From Klebsiella pneumoniae (GTDB taxonomy: Bacteria; Myxococcota_A; UBA796; SXON01), in the NCBI GenBank assembly GCA_945862325.1, contig CAMAXZ010000004.1, forward strand, positions 1 through 64,000: a DNA stretch of 64,000 nucleotides, read 5' to 3'. A program made the position numbers and the translations under genes. Below are positions 32,592 through 41,813 of the stretch, in pieces (the stretch's first letter is position 1; the number at the start of each line of letters is the position of its first letter). A model generated the notes under the pieces. It was not told the origin of the DNA, searched no databases, and was given only the letters and a program-made list of their open reading frames with translations.

Positions 32592-33800
32592 CTAACCGAG
32601 CTCGACCACGTCCCGACGCGGATCGAAGTCGCGATTCACCATCTCCTCCGCGGGGTAGGATCCGTACTCACGGTCCATCGGGAGGCCGTACTTGTCCTTG
32701 AACCGCTCCCAATTGCGAAGGAGCAGCGCGTTGTAGTTGATCGACGCGGACTTCGCGGTGCGGCTGCCCAGGTGCTGGATGAACGTGTCGTTGGCGATCC
32801 GGAGGGCCCAGCCGGCGATTCGGGTACGGAGCGACAGGTCGTCGTCCTCGAAGCCCCACGGATTGAAGCGCTCGTCGAACCCACCGATCTGCTCGAGCAC
32901 CGCGCGCCGGACGAGGATGCAGAGTGACACGAGCCGCAGCGAATAGCTGTGCTTGCCGTCATGCTCCGCGTGGAACCGATCCGCCCACGCGTTGAGATCG
33001 ACCGATTCGAAGTCCGGCGCGTCCTTCACGAGCTGCGGGCCGGTGACCACGTCGGACATCGGCGCGACGATGCCGATGTCCGGCCACGCCACCATGTGAC
33101 GCAAGAGGCGGTTGCGCCAATCGGGCGTGAACACGACGTCGTTGTCGCAGAAGAGCACGTATTCGCCGTTGACGTGCGCGAGGCCCCGGTTTCGCGCCGT
33201 GGGCGCGCCGAGGTTCGTGTGCATGGACAACACCGTGATGTCGCGCTGCTCGAGCAGCCACTCACGGCTTCCGTCCGTGCTGCCGTTGTCGACGGCGATG
33301 ACCTCGATGGGGCCCTGCGTCGTCTCGCGGAGCGACTGCATCGTGCGACGTACGTGCGGGAAACCGTTGAGGTTGGGGAATACCACCGACACCAGGCCGT
33401 CGCGCGACTCGCGCTCGAGCGCGTCGATGCCCTGACCCTGCGCGCCGATGCAGAAGGCACGAAGACGAACGCCGTCCATCGTCTGGGGGCCCATTCGCTC
33501 GGCGTGGATGCGGAGCGCGTTGAGCTGCGCTTCCGGAGTGTGTGCCCGGAGCGCCGGGGGCACCTCGAAGGTGGTCGGCCCGCCCGCGCGCCACCGAGCG
33601 CCGTCGAGCCACGCCATCTCGACGAGGGCGAGGTCCGCGCTCGGGTGCGCGGCTTCGAGACCGCACCCGGCGCGATACGCGGATGCCGCGTCTTCTGCAA
33701 GTCCGAGGCGGACGAGCGCCCGCGTCGCGTCGTACCAGGCGGCGGCGTTCTTCGGATTGCGCTCGAGCTCGGTGTACGCGTCGGTCAGGCTGGGGACCAT
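32592..33800 (-). CDS. Family 2 glycosyltransferase
   Basis: 402 aa. The first 80 residues are TPR-like helices (L-E-R-N-P-K-N-A-A-A-W-Y). The GT-A domain begins near residue 135: V-S-V-V-F-P-N-L-N-G, V-D-N-G-S-T-D-G-S, A-R-N-R-G-L, L-F-C-D-N-D-V-V-F (metal site), and F-D-E-R-F-N-P-W-G-F-E-D-D-D-L-S with the acidic catalytic E-D. No membrane helix. It likely adds sugar to polysaccharide or O-antigen-like material. It is convergent with the truncated peptidase and divergent from the GGDEF gene. Confidence 0.88.
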   Translation of the reverse strand: MVPSLTDAYTELERNPKNAAAWYDATRALVRLGLAEDAASAYRAGCGLEAAHPSADLALVEMAWLDGARWRAGGPTTFEVPPALRAHTPEAQLNALRIHAERMGPQTMDGVRLRAFCIGAQGQGIDALERESRDGLVSVVFPNLNGFPHVRRTMQSLRETTQGPIEVIAVDNGSTDGSREWLLEQRDITVLSMHTNLGAPTARNRGLAHVNGEYVLFCDNDVVFTPDWRNRLLRHMVAWPDIGIVAPMSDVVTGPQLVKDAPDFESVDLNAWADRFHAEHDGKHSYSLRLVSLCILVRRAVLEQIGGFDERFNPWGFEDDDLSLRTRIAGWALRIANDTFIQHLGSRTAKSASINYNALLLRNWERFKDKYGLPMDREYGSYPAEEMVNRDFDPRRDVVELG

Positions 33801-33923
33801 GAACCCTCCGCGGCCCGTCGTAGCACGTTCTCGTCACCGCGTGCGGACACGCGATCCGCGAAGACACGCGCGTGCGGACGCGACGTGTGGGACGCGTTGT
33901 AGTAAGCTCCGCGCCACACGGTC

Positions 33924-35588
33924 ATGACCGCACCCCGCACACACCACGAAGCCCTCGCCGACGCAGCCCAGATGGTACGCGAACGTCCCGCCGACGCGAT
34001 TCCGTTTCTGGAACGATTGATCGCGGAGAGCGCCGAGAGTCCGGCCCTCGAAGGTCGCGCGCGCCTCGCGCTCGCGGGCGCATTGAACAGCCTGGCAGTG
34101 GTCGAGCGGGCGCTCGAAGAGGCCGAACGCGCGGCCGATCTGCTCGCCGCAAACGACGACCCGGCCGGACACGCACAAGCGATGTCGGCGATCGGTCGCG
34201 CGCGCTTGACGATGGGGGACTCCGACGGCGCGGTGGCGGCGTTCGAAGAGGGCGTTCAGCTCGCTCGTCAGGCGAAGGACGTGCGGGTCGAGGCGACCCT
34301 CCAGTTCAACCTCGCGGCGGTGTTCGGCGTCGAGCTGCTGCCCGCCGCGTACTACGAGCACACCGAGCGCGCGCTCGAGCTCTGGGAGCGCACCGGCGAT
34401 CCCCACCCCGTTGCCATGTGCCATGTCAACCTCGCCGGCGGGGCGCTCGGCCTCGGCGACGCCACCGCCGCGGCGCGCCACCTCGACGCCGCTCGCGCGA
34501 CGATCGACGCGCTCGGCCCGCCGTATTGGCGCGCCGTCATCCGCGCCTGCGACGGCGCGTTGGCGTTCTTGCAGGGCGACCCCGACGGCGGCGCCGCCGC
34601 GTACGCCGAGAGCAACGAGCAGCTCCGAAAGCTCGGAATGTCGCAGCAGCTCGCGCGTCACCAGCACCTCTGCGCGCGGTACCTCAACGACTCCGGGCGC
34701 CCCGGCGCAGCGGTCCGTCTCATCGCGGAGGGCCTCGCGCTCGCCGACGACGGACAGTTCGCTCAGGTGCGCGCGGCGCTCTACGAAGAGCTGTCGCGCG
34801 CGCGCGAACAGTTGGGCGACCCGGCAGGAGCGCTCGCCGCGCTCCGGGAGCGCGCGCGCCTCCACGACGCCGCCCGTATGTCGACCATCGAAGCGCGTTT
34901 GCGCCTACAACGGCAGCTTCGCGCCGTGCGCGACGCGCGTCACGACGCCGAGCGCGAGCGGGAGCGCTCCGAGGAGCTCGACCGCGCCAACTCCGAGCTG
35001 TTGGACATGCTGCGCCAACAGGACGCGCTCCGCAGCGAGCTCGAGCGCCTCGCCACCATCGATCCGCTCACGAGCCTCCTGAACCGTCGCGCCTTCCTCG
35101 AGCGCGCGCGCGCGGAGATCGCCCGCATGCGTCGGTACCGTCGCCCGGTGTCGGCGGTGGTCATCGACGCCGACCACTTCAAGCGCGTGAACGACCGATA
35201 CGGTCATCTGGTGGGCGACGAAGTGCTCATGGGCATCGCGCGGCGCGTCACCGCGGCGCTCCGCCTGTCGGACGTCGTGGCGCGGTACGGCGGCGAAGAG
35301 ATGTGCGCGTTGCTCCCCGAGACCGACGCCGCCGAAGCCGCGCTGGTGGCGGAGCGCATCCGCGCCGCGGTGGGGACGGACGCCGTGCGCACCGCCAGTG
35401 GGCTCCTGCGGGTCACCGTGAGCGTCGGCGTGGCCACCATGCGGCCGAGCGACAACGCCATCGACGACCTCCTCCGCCGCGCGGACGACGCCCTGTACGC
35501 GGCGAAGCGCAGCGGCCGCGACCGTGTCTGCACGGAGGCCGACGCCGAACGCACCGACGACGCCCGCGCGCGGCTACGCGGCGCCTGA
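33924..35588 (+). CDS. TPR-repeat diguanylate cyclase (GGDEF)
   Basis: 554 aa, cytoplasmic. About residues 1-310 are TPR-like helices. A coiled coil (about 315-375, R-H-D-A-E-R-E-R-E-R-S-E-E-L) links to the GGDEF domain: D-P-L-T-S-L-L-N-R-R-A-F, D-A-D-H-F-K-R-V-N-D-R-Y-G-H, and active loop R-Y-G-G-E-E-M. The loop ends in Met instead of Phe; the two Gly and catalytic Glu are kept, so cyclase activity is possible. It would make c-di-GMP in response to partners bound by the TPR array. Confidence 0.9.
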   Translation: MTAPRTHHEALADAAQMVRERPADAIPFLERLIAESAESPALEGRARLALAGALNSLAVVERALEEAERAADLLAANDDPAGHAQAMSAIGRARLTMGDSDGAVAAFEEGVQLARQAKDVRVEATLQFNLAAVFGVELLPAAYYEHTERALELWERTGDPHPVAMCHVNLAGGALGLGDATAAARHLDAARATIDALGPPYWRAVIRACDGALAFLQGDPDGGAAAYAESNEQLRKLGMSQQLARHQHLCARYLNDSGRPGAAVRLIAEGLALADDGQFAQVRAALYEELSRAREQLGDPAGALAALRERARLHDAARMSTIEARLRLQRQLRAVRDARHDAERERERSEELDRANSELLDMLRQQDALRSELERLATIDPLTSLLNRRAFLERARAEIARMRRYRRPVSAVVIDADHFKRVNDRYGHLVGDEVLMGIARRVTAALRLSDVVARYGGEEMCALLPETDAAEAALVAERIRAAVGTDAVRTASGLLRVTVSVGVATMRPSDNAIDDLLRRADDALYAAKRSGRDRVCTEADAERTDDARARLRGA

Positions 35589-35611
35589 AGCGCGCCGCCG
35601 CGTCCCCGTCG

Positions 35612-36094
35612 TCAGAACAGCCGCTGGAGGTCCGGCTCGATCGCGGCGGGCGTCGTGGTCGGCGCGTAGCGGGCGAGGACCTCCCCGTCACGACCGACGA
35701 GGAACTTGGTGAAGTTCCACTTGATCGCCTCGCTCCCGAGGATGCCGGGCGCGCCCGTCTTCAGCTGGACGAACAGCGGGTGCGCGCCGTCGCCGTTGAC
35801 CTCGATCTTCGCGTGCATCGGGAACGTGACCCCGTAGTTCGCCCGGCAGAACTCGGCGATCTCCGTCTCGGCGCCGGGCTCCTGGTGCCCGAACTGATCG
35901 CACGGAAAGCCGAGCACGACGAGGCCTGAAGAGGCGTGGCGCTTCCACAGCGCCTCGAGCCCGGCGTACTGCGGCGTAAACCCACAATGACTGGCGGTGT
36001 TGACGATGAGCAGGACCTTCCCGGCGTGCTCGCGCAAGGTCGTGTGCTCGCCCGCGAGCGTGACCACCGCGGTGTCCAGATCGATGCGCGCCAT
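35612..36094 (-). CDS. Glutathione/thioredoxin peroxidase
   Basis: 160 aa, usual length. Peroxidatic Cys37 is in N-T-A-S-H-C-G-F-T. The tetrad partners Q67 (G-F-P-C-D-Q-F-G), W125 and N126 (K-W-N-F-T-K-F) are present. Cys65 and Cys82 are candidates for the resolving residue. Reduces hydroperoxides using thioredoxin or glutathione; no signal peptide, so cytoplasmic. A longer upstream frame is shadow. It ends 24 nt from the convergent GGDEF gene. Confidence 0.92.
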   Translation of the reverse strand: MARIDLDTAVVTLAGEHTTLREHAGKVLLIVNTASHCGFTPQYAGLEALWKRHASSGLVVLGFPCDQFGHQEPGAETEIAEFCRANYGVTFPMHAKIEVNGDGAHPLFVQLKTGAPGILGSEAIKWNFTKFLVGRDGEVLARYAPTTTPAAIEPDLQRLF

Positions 36095-36164
36095 GAGACC
36101 TCCTGAGGCGCCGGCCGTATCGCGTCGCGAGCGGCCGCGTCGCGGCGCCGATAGCCGCGGCGTC

Positions 36165-36953
36165 ATGGACACCCTGGCCCGCGCGCTCGCCCTCAGCCCG
36201 ATCACGGACGACCTCCATCGCGGCACGTTCACGCCGGACTGGGGCCAAGGCCGCGCCGCGTTCGGCGGCCTCGTCGCCGGCTGGTGCGTCGCCGCCCTGC
36301 GGGGCCGCGTCGATGCGGCGCGCGCGCTGCGCTCGATCACCGTGACGTTCAACGCGCCCCTCGCGCCCGGCGAATTCGAGGTCGAAACAGCGCTGCTCCG
36401 CGTCGGGCGCGCCACGACGCAGGGCTCGGCGACGCTCCGTCAGGCGGGCGCGGTGGTGGCGGTCGCGTCGGCCGCGTTCGGGCTGGACCGACCCACGCGG
36501 CTCGCCGTGCCGGCCGCGCCCGCCCCGGTCTGGCCCGGCGTAGACGACCACCCCAGCCTGCCCTACCTCGAAGGCGTCACTCCCGCGTTCACCCGCCACT
36601 TCGAGTACCGCTGGGCGCACGGGGGAGTGCCGTTCTCCGGAAGCGACGAGGCGCGGTTCGGAGGCTGGATCCGGCCTCGGGACGGCGCGATCGCGAGCGA
36701 AGCCGCGCTCGTGGCGATCGCGGACGCGTGGCCCGCCCCGGTGCTGGCGAGAGCCGACCGGGTCGTGCCGGCGAGCAGCCTCACCTGGCTCCTGAACCTG
36801 CTCGGCCCGCCGCCCGCTCCCGGCTGGCTTCAGTACGAGAGCGGGACCGTCGCGGCCGACGCCGGCTATGCCGACATCGACGCGCGCCTCTGGGGGCCCG
36901 ACGGCGCGCTGCTGCTCACGTCGCGGCAGCTCGTCGTCGAGTTTTCAGCCTGA
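36165..36953 (+). CDS. Acyl-CoA thioesterase-like hotdog protein
   Basis: 262 aa. G-T-F-T-P-D-W-G-Q-G-R-A-A-F-G-G-L-V-A-G-W near residue 20 and a second half with W-L-L-N-L-L-G-P-P are the two-hotdog layout of TesB-like/4HBT_3 thioesterases, which hydrolyse acyl-CoA. The catalytic residues cannot be assigned with confidence. Soluble. It is divergent from the peroxidase and convergent with the Cys-repeat lipoprotein. Confidence 0.72.
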   Translation: MDTLARALALSPITDDLHRGTFTPDWGQGRAAFGGLVAGWCVAALRGRVDAARALRSITVTFNAPLAPGEFEVETALLRVGRATTQGSATLRQAGAVVAVASAAFGLDRPTRLAVPAAPAPVWPGVDDHPSLPYLEGVTPAFTRHFEYRWAHGGVPFSGSDEARFGGWIRPRDGAIASEAALVAIADAWPAPVLARADRVVPASSLTWLLNLLGPPPAPGWLQYESGTVAADAGYADIDARLWGPDGALLLTSRQLVVEFSA

Positions 36954-36975
36954 AACGCCAGGCCCTGCTGCGGTC

Positions 36976-37419
36976 TCAGTGCGCCTTGGGCGTCTTGCAG
37001 CCGCCCTGGCCCTTGCACTCGTTCTTGCCCGCGCACTCGTTCTTCGCGGTCTTGCAGCCGCCCTGGCCCTTGCACTCGTTCTTGCCGCCGCACTCGTGCT
37101 TCGCCGTGGCGCAGCCGCCCTGGCCCTTGCACTCGTTCTTGCCGCTGCACTCGTTCTTGTCGGTCTTGCAGCCGCCGTGGCCCTTGCAGGAGTTCATGCC
37201 CTTGCAAGCGTGCTTGTCGCCGGCCGCGTCGGTGGCGGTCGACGCGTGCGCGACTTCGGCCGCGGGGGCCGCCGGAGCGGCCGCCGGGGCCGGGGCGGCG
37301 TGGGGCGCCGGGGCGCCGTGCGGGGCCGCGGTGGCGGAGGCTTCGTGAGACTCGCCGCCGCACCCGGAGAGAAGACCGAGGAACGCGGCGCCGACGAGAA
37401 GATTCGAAGAGGGGGACAT
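36976..37419 (-). CDS. Cys-rich tandem-repeat lipoprotein
   Basis: 147 aa. Signal with lipobox ending L-L-S-G-C (Cys20), an Ala/Pro-rich spacer to about 65, then about 3.5 copies of a 19-residue repeat built on N-[ES]-C-K-G-[QH]-G-G-C-[KA]-T-x-K-[NH]-E-C-x-G-K. Each repeat has three Cys and several Lys. The repeat is also clear in the DNA (57-bp unit). Such Lys/Cys/Gly repeats suggest metal binding or a cross-linked periplasmic/outer-membrane protein; resemblance to secreted metallophore-like peptides is only impressionistic. Family not named. Confidence 0.75.
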   Translation of the reverse strand: MSPSSNLLVGAAFLGLLSGCGGESHEASATAAPHGAPAPHAAPAPAAAPAAPAAEVAHASTATDAAGDKHACKGMNSCKGHGGCKTDKNECSGKNECKGQGGCATAKHECGGKNECKGQGGCKTAKNECAGKNECKGQGGCKTPKAH

Positions 37420-37499
37420 GTTTGCTCCTTGCGCAGCCGGGTCTAACTGATGTGTGACCCCGCGCACAGGAGCACGTGTACGGGTGGGCCGCCGCCGGG

Positions 37500-38906
37500 T
37501 CAGTCTTCGGTCGACATTTCGGCTTCCGCCGCCGACACCGGGCCGACGGAGCCGGGCTCCAGCACCGCCCTGCCGAAGACGAACGCGAGCACACCCGCCA
37601 CGACCGACGCGACGAGGACGGCCAGCTTCGCGACCTCGAGGAGCGGTCCCGGCGGAAACGCCAGCTGAGCCACGAACAGCGCCATCGTGAAGCCGATGCC
37701 CGCGCACGCGCCGATGACCGAAACCGAACGCCAGCCCATCGCGCTCGGCAGCCGACACAGCCCCGATCGGACGGCAAGCCAGGTGAGCCCCAACACACCG
37801 ACGAACTTGCCGACGACGAGGCCCAGGACGACGCCCAGGAACACGCTCACCCCACCGCCCTGCAGACTGGCGGAGCCGAGCGACACGCCCGCGTTGGCGA
37901 GCGCGAACAGGGGCATGATGCCGTATGCGACCGTCGTGTGGAGCGCGTGGGTGAGCCGCTCCCCGGGCGAGACCGCCTCGCGCGCGGCCTCGTGCAGCGG
38001 ACCGAGGTGCACTTGCACGGCGTGGCCGCTCGTGTGCCCGGCGCGCAGGGCTGCGCGGACCTCACGCGCCGTCAGCTCGGCGGTCTCGACGAGCGCCTCT
38101 GGCCCGAGCCACGCCCGGACCGGCGTGAGCATGCCGATGAGGACGCCCGCGATCGTCGGATGGACGCCGGCCTCGTACGTGGCCAGCCACGCGACGATGG
38201 CGCCGGGCGCGTACAACGCCGGGTTGCGGGCCCCGAACGCCTGGAGCACGGGGATCGTGCCGAGGCCGAGCGCCGCGAGGCCGAGCGCCGATACCGAGAC
38301 ACCGTCGGAGTAGAACAGCGCGATCACGAGGATCGCCCCGAGGTCGTCGATGACCGCGAGCGACAGCAGGAAGATCCGCATCGCCGGCGGGACGCGATCT
38401 CCGAGCAGGGCGAGGACACCGACCGCGAACGCGATGTCCGTCGCCATCGGCACGCCCCACCCGGCGGCGCCAGCCGTACCCTGGTTGAACGCCAGGTAGA
38501 TCAGCGCGGGCGACATCATTCCGCCCAGCGCCGCGGCGCCGGGCAGGGCCGCGCGGCGGAGCTCCGAGAGCTCGCCGACGTACATCTCGCGGCGGATCTC
38601 CATGCCGACGACGAAGAAGAACACGACCATCAACCCGTCGTTGATCCACCAGTGGAGGTCGTGCTGGAGGTTCCACGCGCCGATCGACACGCCGATCTCG
38701 GTGAGCCAGATGCTGGCGAACGCGTCGGCGTACGGGCTGTTGGCGAGGCCGAGGGCGAGCGCCGCGGCGGCGAACAGGACGATGCCGCTCGAGGCCTCGA
38801 CGGCGAGGAAGCGCTCGACCGGGGCGGCGAGGGCGCGTACGAGCGCGCGCGCGCGGGGGACGGCGCCCGGCGGCGCCGGACGTGGGGGTTCGATCGGAGG
38901 ACGCAC
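37500..38906 (-). CDS. nhaA: Na+/H+ antiporter NhaA
   Basis: 468 aa from GTG at 38906 with AAGG upstream (a TTG at 38978 would add 24 residues). About 12 membrane segments. Signature residues are kept: A-T-D-I-A-F-A-V-G (Asp133 of E. coli), V-I-D-D-L-G-A-I (Asp163/164), and V-V-G-K-F-V-G (Lys300). Exchanges two protons for one sodium at alkaline pH. The Pro/Ala-rich N-terminal cytoplasmic region is longer than usual, as is the Ser/Glu-rich tail. Confidence 0.95.
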   Translation of the reverse strand: MRPPIEPPRPAPPGAVPRARALVRALAAPVERFLAVEASSGIVLFAAAALALGLANSPYADAFASIWLTEIGVSIGAWNLQHDLHWWINDGLMVVFFFVVGMEIRREMYVGELSELRRAALPGAAALGGMMSPALIYLAFNQGTAGAAGWGVPMATDIAFAVGVLALLGDRVPPAMRIFLLSLAVIDDLGAILVIALFYSDGVSVSALGLAALGLGTIPVLQAFGARNPALYAPGAIVAWLATYEAGVHPTIAGVLIGMLTPVRAWLGPEALVETAELTAREVRAALRAGHTSGHAVQVHLGPLHEAAREAVSPGERLTHALHTTVAYGIMPLFALANAGVSLGSASLQGGGVSVFLGVVLGLVVGKFVGVLGLTWLAVRSGLCRLPSAMGWRSVSVIGACAGIGFTMALFVAQLAFPPGPLLEVAKLAVLVASVVAGVLAFVFGRAVLEPGSVGPVSAAEAEMSTED

Positions 38907-39021
38907 GGCGGACCTTCTCGCGGCTGGCGGCCCGACCAGCTCGACCCCTGCGGAGGAATCCCCGCACCCGCTCGGCAACTATCCGCCCGGCCGCCCACGT
39001 CCAGCGCGGGCGGTGCGCGCG

Positions 39022-39756
39022 TCAGATGACGTCCGCCTCGTACACGCCGTCGCGCCCGTCGTACGCCGCCGCGTCGCGCGCGAAGTACCGGCTGCGAAGG
39101 GCCCGGTCTCGGTTGTATCCGGGCGTGAACACGTCGAGCAGCTCGGTGAACTCGGTCGCGGTCAGGGTGTGGACGTTCCCGGCGTCGACCGTCAGCGTCC
39201 CGACCTCGCCGGCGCGGAGCGTCCCCTGCGAGGCGCGGCGGAGAAGGAGGCGCCCGCTCGCGCTCGCCTCGTCCAGGACGTCGAAGTTCTCGATGTCGAC
39301 CGCGCCACGCACACAGAGGATCACCCCCGTCATGTCAGGGTGGTCGTGAAGCGGGATCACGTCGCCCGCCTCGAACTGAAGGACCGACACCTCGAACAGG
39401 TCGTTGTCCTCCACGGTGGTGATCTCCGGGAAGTCCCGGACCCGATCCGCGTAGTCGGAATACAACGCGAGAAGGTCCGGATCGTCGAGGTCCAACGCCG
39501 ACATGAGCAGCGCCACATCGGCCACGTAGGCCTCCCGGTCCCACCCCTCGTCGAACTGGAGCTCCGCGAGGGTGGCCACGCGCTCGAGGAGCTGCGCGTA
39601 ACGGAGCGGCCCCTCGTCGGCCCCGCCCGTGTCTCCTCCGGAGTCCGAACCGGCTCCCTCGGGCGTCGCGCACGCCGCGAGGAGCACCGGAAACGCGGCA
39701 CACACCGCGGCGAAGGCCTTGGCCGAGAGCTTCAACGCGGTGCGGCGGTCGACCAA
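39022..39756 (-). CDS. Exported lipoprotein with thiol-dioxygenase (PCO/ADO) cupin
   Basis: 244 aa from TTG with GGAG upstream. The N-terminus V-D-R-R-T-A-L-K-L resembles a Tat signal and a lipobox follows (L-L-A-A-C, Cys29), then a Ser/Gly/Asp spacer. The cupin contains P-L-H-D-H-P-D-M-T-G (His137, His139) and G-N-V-H-T-L (His196), the three-His iron site of the cysteamine/plant-cysteine-oxidase family. The predicted reaction is O2-dependent oxidation of a thiol to sulfinate. Family members are normally cytoplasmic, so export is unusual. Confidence 0.8.
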   Translation of the reverse strand: MVDRRTALKLSAKAFAAVCAAFPVLLAACATPEGAGSDSGGDTGGADEGPLRYAQLLERVATLAELQFDEGWDREAYVADVALLMSALDLDDPDLLALYSDYADRVRDFPEITTVEDNDLFEVSVLQFEAGDVIPLHDHPDMTGVILCVRGAVDIENFDVLDEASASGRLLLRRASQGTLRAGEVGTLTVDAGNVHTLTATEFTELLDVFTPGYNRDRALRSRYFARDAAAYDGRDGVYEADVI

Positions 39757-39804
39757 AGGGGCTCCGAGGAGGGGCCAGCATAGCCGACCCGTCCCCGGAA
39801 CGGC

Positions 39805-40575
39805 TCACATCGGGGGCGGAGGAGCGAACGGGCCGACGAGCGGCTCGCCCGCGCGGATGCGCTCCCGAATCGTCGTACGGACCGTCTCGAGCTCGGTGCT
39901 GGACAGGGTCCCGTCGGCGTCGAGATCGAACTCATCGACGATGAAGGGCGGGTACTCCCCCTCGGGCGGCGGACCGGCCGGCCGGCCGGAGTCGCTCCGG
40001 CCCTCGGCGCCCCCTCCCTCGGGGCGGCCCCCCTCCTCGGGGCACTGCCCGTGCGCGCCTTCCTCGAGGGCGCTGCGGGCCGCGGCCTCCTCGTCCGCGC
40101 TGAGGGCTCCGTCGCCGTCGGCGTCGAACTCCTCGAGCAGCCGCGCCTGGAGCGCGTCGCAGCGCACCGTGAAGTCGTCGAGCAGCGTCGCGCGCTCCGA
40201 CTCGCCGAGGGTCCCGTCGCCGTCGACGTCGTAGAGGAGCACGAGGAGCTCCCACTGGTGACGCACCCGGCGCGACTCGTCCTCCGCCCGGAACGCGCGC
40301 TCGGACCGCACCTCCTCGGTCTCGAGCGCGTCGAGCGCGCCGTCCGCGTCCGCGTCGTAGCGGCCGAACACCGCCTCGTACGTCGACGCGCCGTCGCACT
40401 CGCGCATGGGGTCGGGACGGTCCGCCTCCGGCTGCGCGCTGACCGACGCGAACGACCCTTCCGCGGCGAGCGCCTCTTCGGATCCGCTGACCGACGCGAG
40501 GAGCACCTCGCCCTCGGCGGGGATGAGGTCCGCCACCGCCGAACACCCCACCACCAACAGAGAGAACAGTACCAT
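39805..40575 (-). CDS. EF-hand lipoprotein
   Basis: 256 aa. Short lipoprotein signal (Cys11), then four EF-hand loops: D-A-D-A-D-G-A-L-D-A-L-E, D-V-D-G-D-G-T-L-G-E-S-E, D-A-D-G-D-G-A-L-S-A-D-E, and D-L-D-A-D-G-T-L-S-S-T-E. All have Asp at 1, 3 and 5, Gly at 6 and Glu at 12, so calcium binding is expected. Gly/Pro-rich spacer before the last loop. Acidic overall. Likely periplasmic calcium-binding protein. Confidence 0.85.
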   Translation of the reverse strand: MVLFSLLVVGCSAVADLIPAEGEVLLASVSGSEEALAAEGSFASVSAQPEADRPDPMRECDGASTYEAVFGRYDADADGALDALETEEVRSERAFRAEDESRRVRHQWELLVLLYDVDGDGTLGESERATLLDDFTVRCDALQARLLEEFDADGDGALSADEEAAARSALEEGAHGQCPEEGGRPEGGGAEGRSDSGRPAGPPPEGEYPPFIVDEFDLDADGTLSSTELETVRTTIRERIRAGEPLVGPFAPPPPM

Positions 40576-40661
40576 TTGACCTCCGGAGCGGCGTTGGTTC
40601 CGTCACCACTCAATCTGTCAACGGGCAGCGGTCGCACACCTGGAGCGTCTGTCGAAGAATC

Positions 40662-41813
40662 TCAGCCGTTCGCCGAGCCGAGCCCGAACGTCGCCCCGAC
40701 ACCGAGGTAGAAGCGTACGTCGTCCGGCTCGATGCCCGGGGTGGGCGCCACGGTCAGGGCCGACTCCAGCTCGAGCCGCCAACGGTCGTCTCCGCCGATC
40801 GCCACGCGGGCGAACGGACCGTGCACCCAGCTGCCCGGCCCGCCCCGTCCAAGGCCGGCGGACGGGGGGGGCGGCGGAGCAAAGCGCCACCCGCCCGCCC
40901 ATCCGAGGTCGACGCGCACGGCGTCGGACGCCTGCAGCCCGACGCCGGTCGCCGCGAGGACGTCCGCCGCCGGGGCGCCGCCCGGGGCGACGACCTGGGC
41001 GCGTGCACCCACGACTGGCGCGACCACGCCCCGCCCCAGCGTCCACCGGGCGTTGAGCGCGGCGGCGGGGGCGACGGCGAGGCGGTCGTCGCGAAGCGGC
41101 ACGGCCGCGCCCACGGACACCCCGAGCTCGGCGCCGCGGCGCCCTTCGACGTCGCGGCGCTCGACCTCGGCCACGGCGCCGTCCGTTGTGAAGGCCACTG
41201 CCGCGGGCACGTCGACCGGCGCGGGGGCGTCGACGGACATGGCAACCGTACCGTCGTGGGCATCGGCGCCCGACCAGGTGCGCGTCGCGCGGTCGACATC
41301 CACGGCGAGCGCGGCGCCACGCCCTTCGCCGGCGACGGGCGACCGCCCGGCGGCCGGGCCGACCCGACGCCCACGAACCGCGGGCGCCGACGAAGCGAGC
41401 GCGATCGTGGGCGGCGGCGGCTCCGCGACCGTGGGCAGGGCGGCGACGGCCGGCGGACACTCCGCTTCGTCCGCGGCCGAGCCGGGCTGCGCCCCACGCG
41501 ACGCGGGGTCGGTCGCGGCGAGCCGCATGTCGCCGGTGGCCGCCGGTGCCTGCCCTGGGCCGGCGCCCACCGACGGAGCCCCCGACCGGGCGATCACGAT
41601 CCCGCCGGCGAGGCCGACGCCGAGACCGAGGGCGGCGGCGGCGGCGACGGCGGAGGCGACCCGCCACGCCGGAAACCCGGCGGCGCGAGGCGGCATCGGG
41701 CGAGCACGCGCGAGCACGTCGGCGAGCCCGCCGCGGGGGACCGCGTCGGCCGGATTGCCGAGCGCGCGAAGCGCGTCGTCGAAGGCGTCGTCGTCGAGGG
41801 AGTCGAGACCCAT
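40662..41813 (-). CDS. Membrane partner of ECF sigma factor (putative anti-sigma) with surface domain
   Basis: 383 aa. Residues 1-50 are acidic, as in anti-sigma cytoplasmic domains (D-S-L-D-D-D-A-F-D-D-A-L). A single membrane helix lies at about 55-77 (A-A-A-A-A-L-G-L-G-V-G-L-A-G-G-I-V-I-A). A long Pro/Ala linker leads to a C-terminal beta-rich region with alternating residues ending Y-L-G-V-G-A-T-F-G-L, like a small outer-membrane barrel. The ATG overlaps the sigma stop (TGATG). Anti-sigma function is inferred from coupling and topology; no zinc motif is visible. Confidence 0.6.
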   Translation of the reverse strand: MGLDSLDDDAFDDALRALGNPADAVPRGGLADVLARARPMPPRAAGFPAWRVASAVAAAAALGLGVGLAGGIVIARSGAPSVGAGPGQAPAATGDMRLAATDPASRGAQPGSAADEAECPPAVAALPTVAEPPPPTIALASSAPAVRGRRVGPAAGRSPVAGEGRGAALAVDVDRATRTWSGADAHDGTVAMSVDAPAPVDVPAAVAFTTDGAVAEVERRDVEGRRGAELGVSVGAAVPLRDDRLAVAPAAALNARWTLGRGVVAPVVGARAQVVAPGGAPAADVLAATGVGLQASDAVRVDLGWAGGWRFAPPPPPSAGLGRGGPGSWVHGPFARVAIGGDDRWRLELESALTVAPTPGIEPDDVRFYLGVGATFGLGSANG

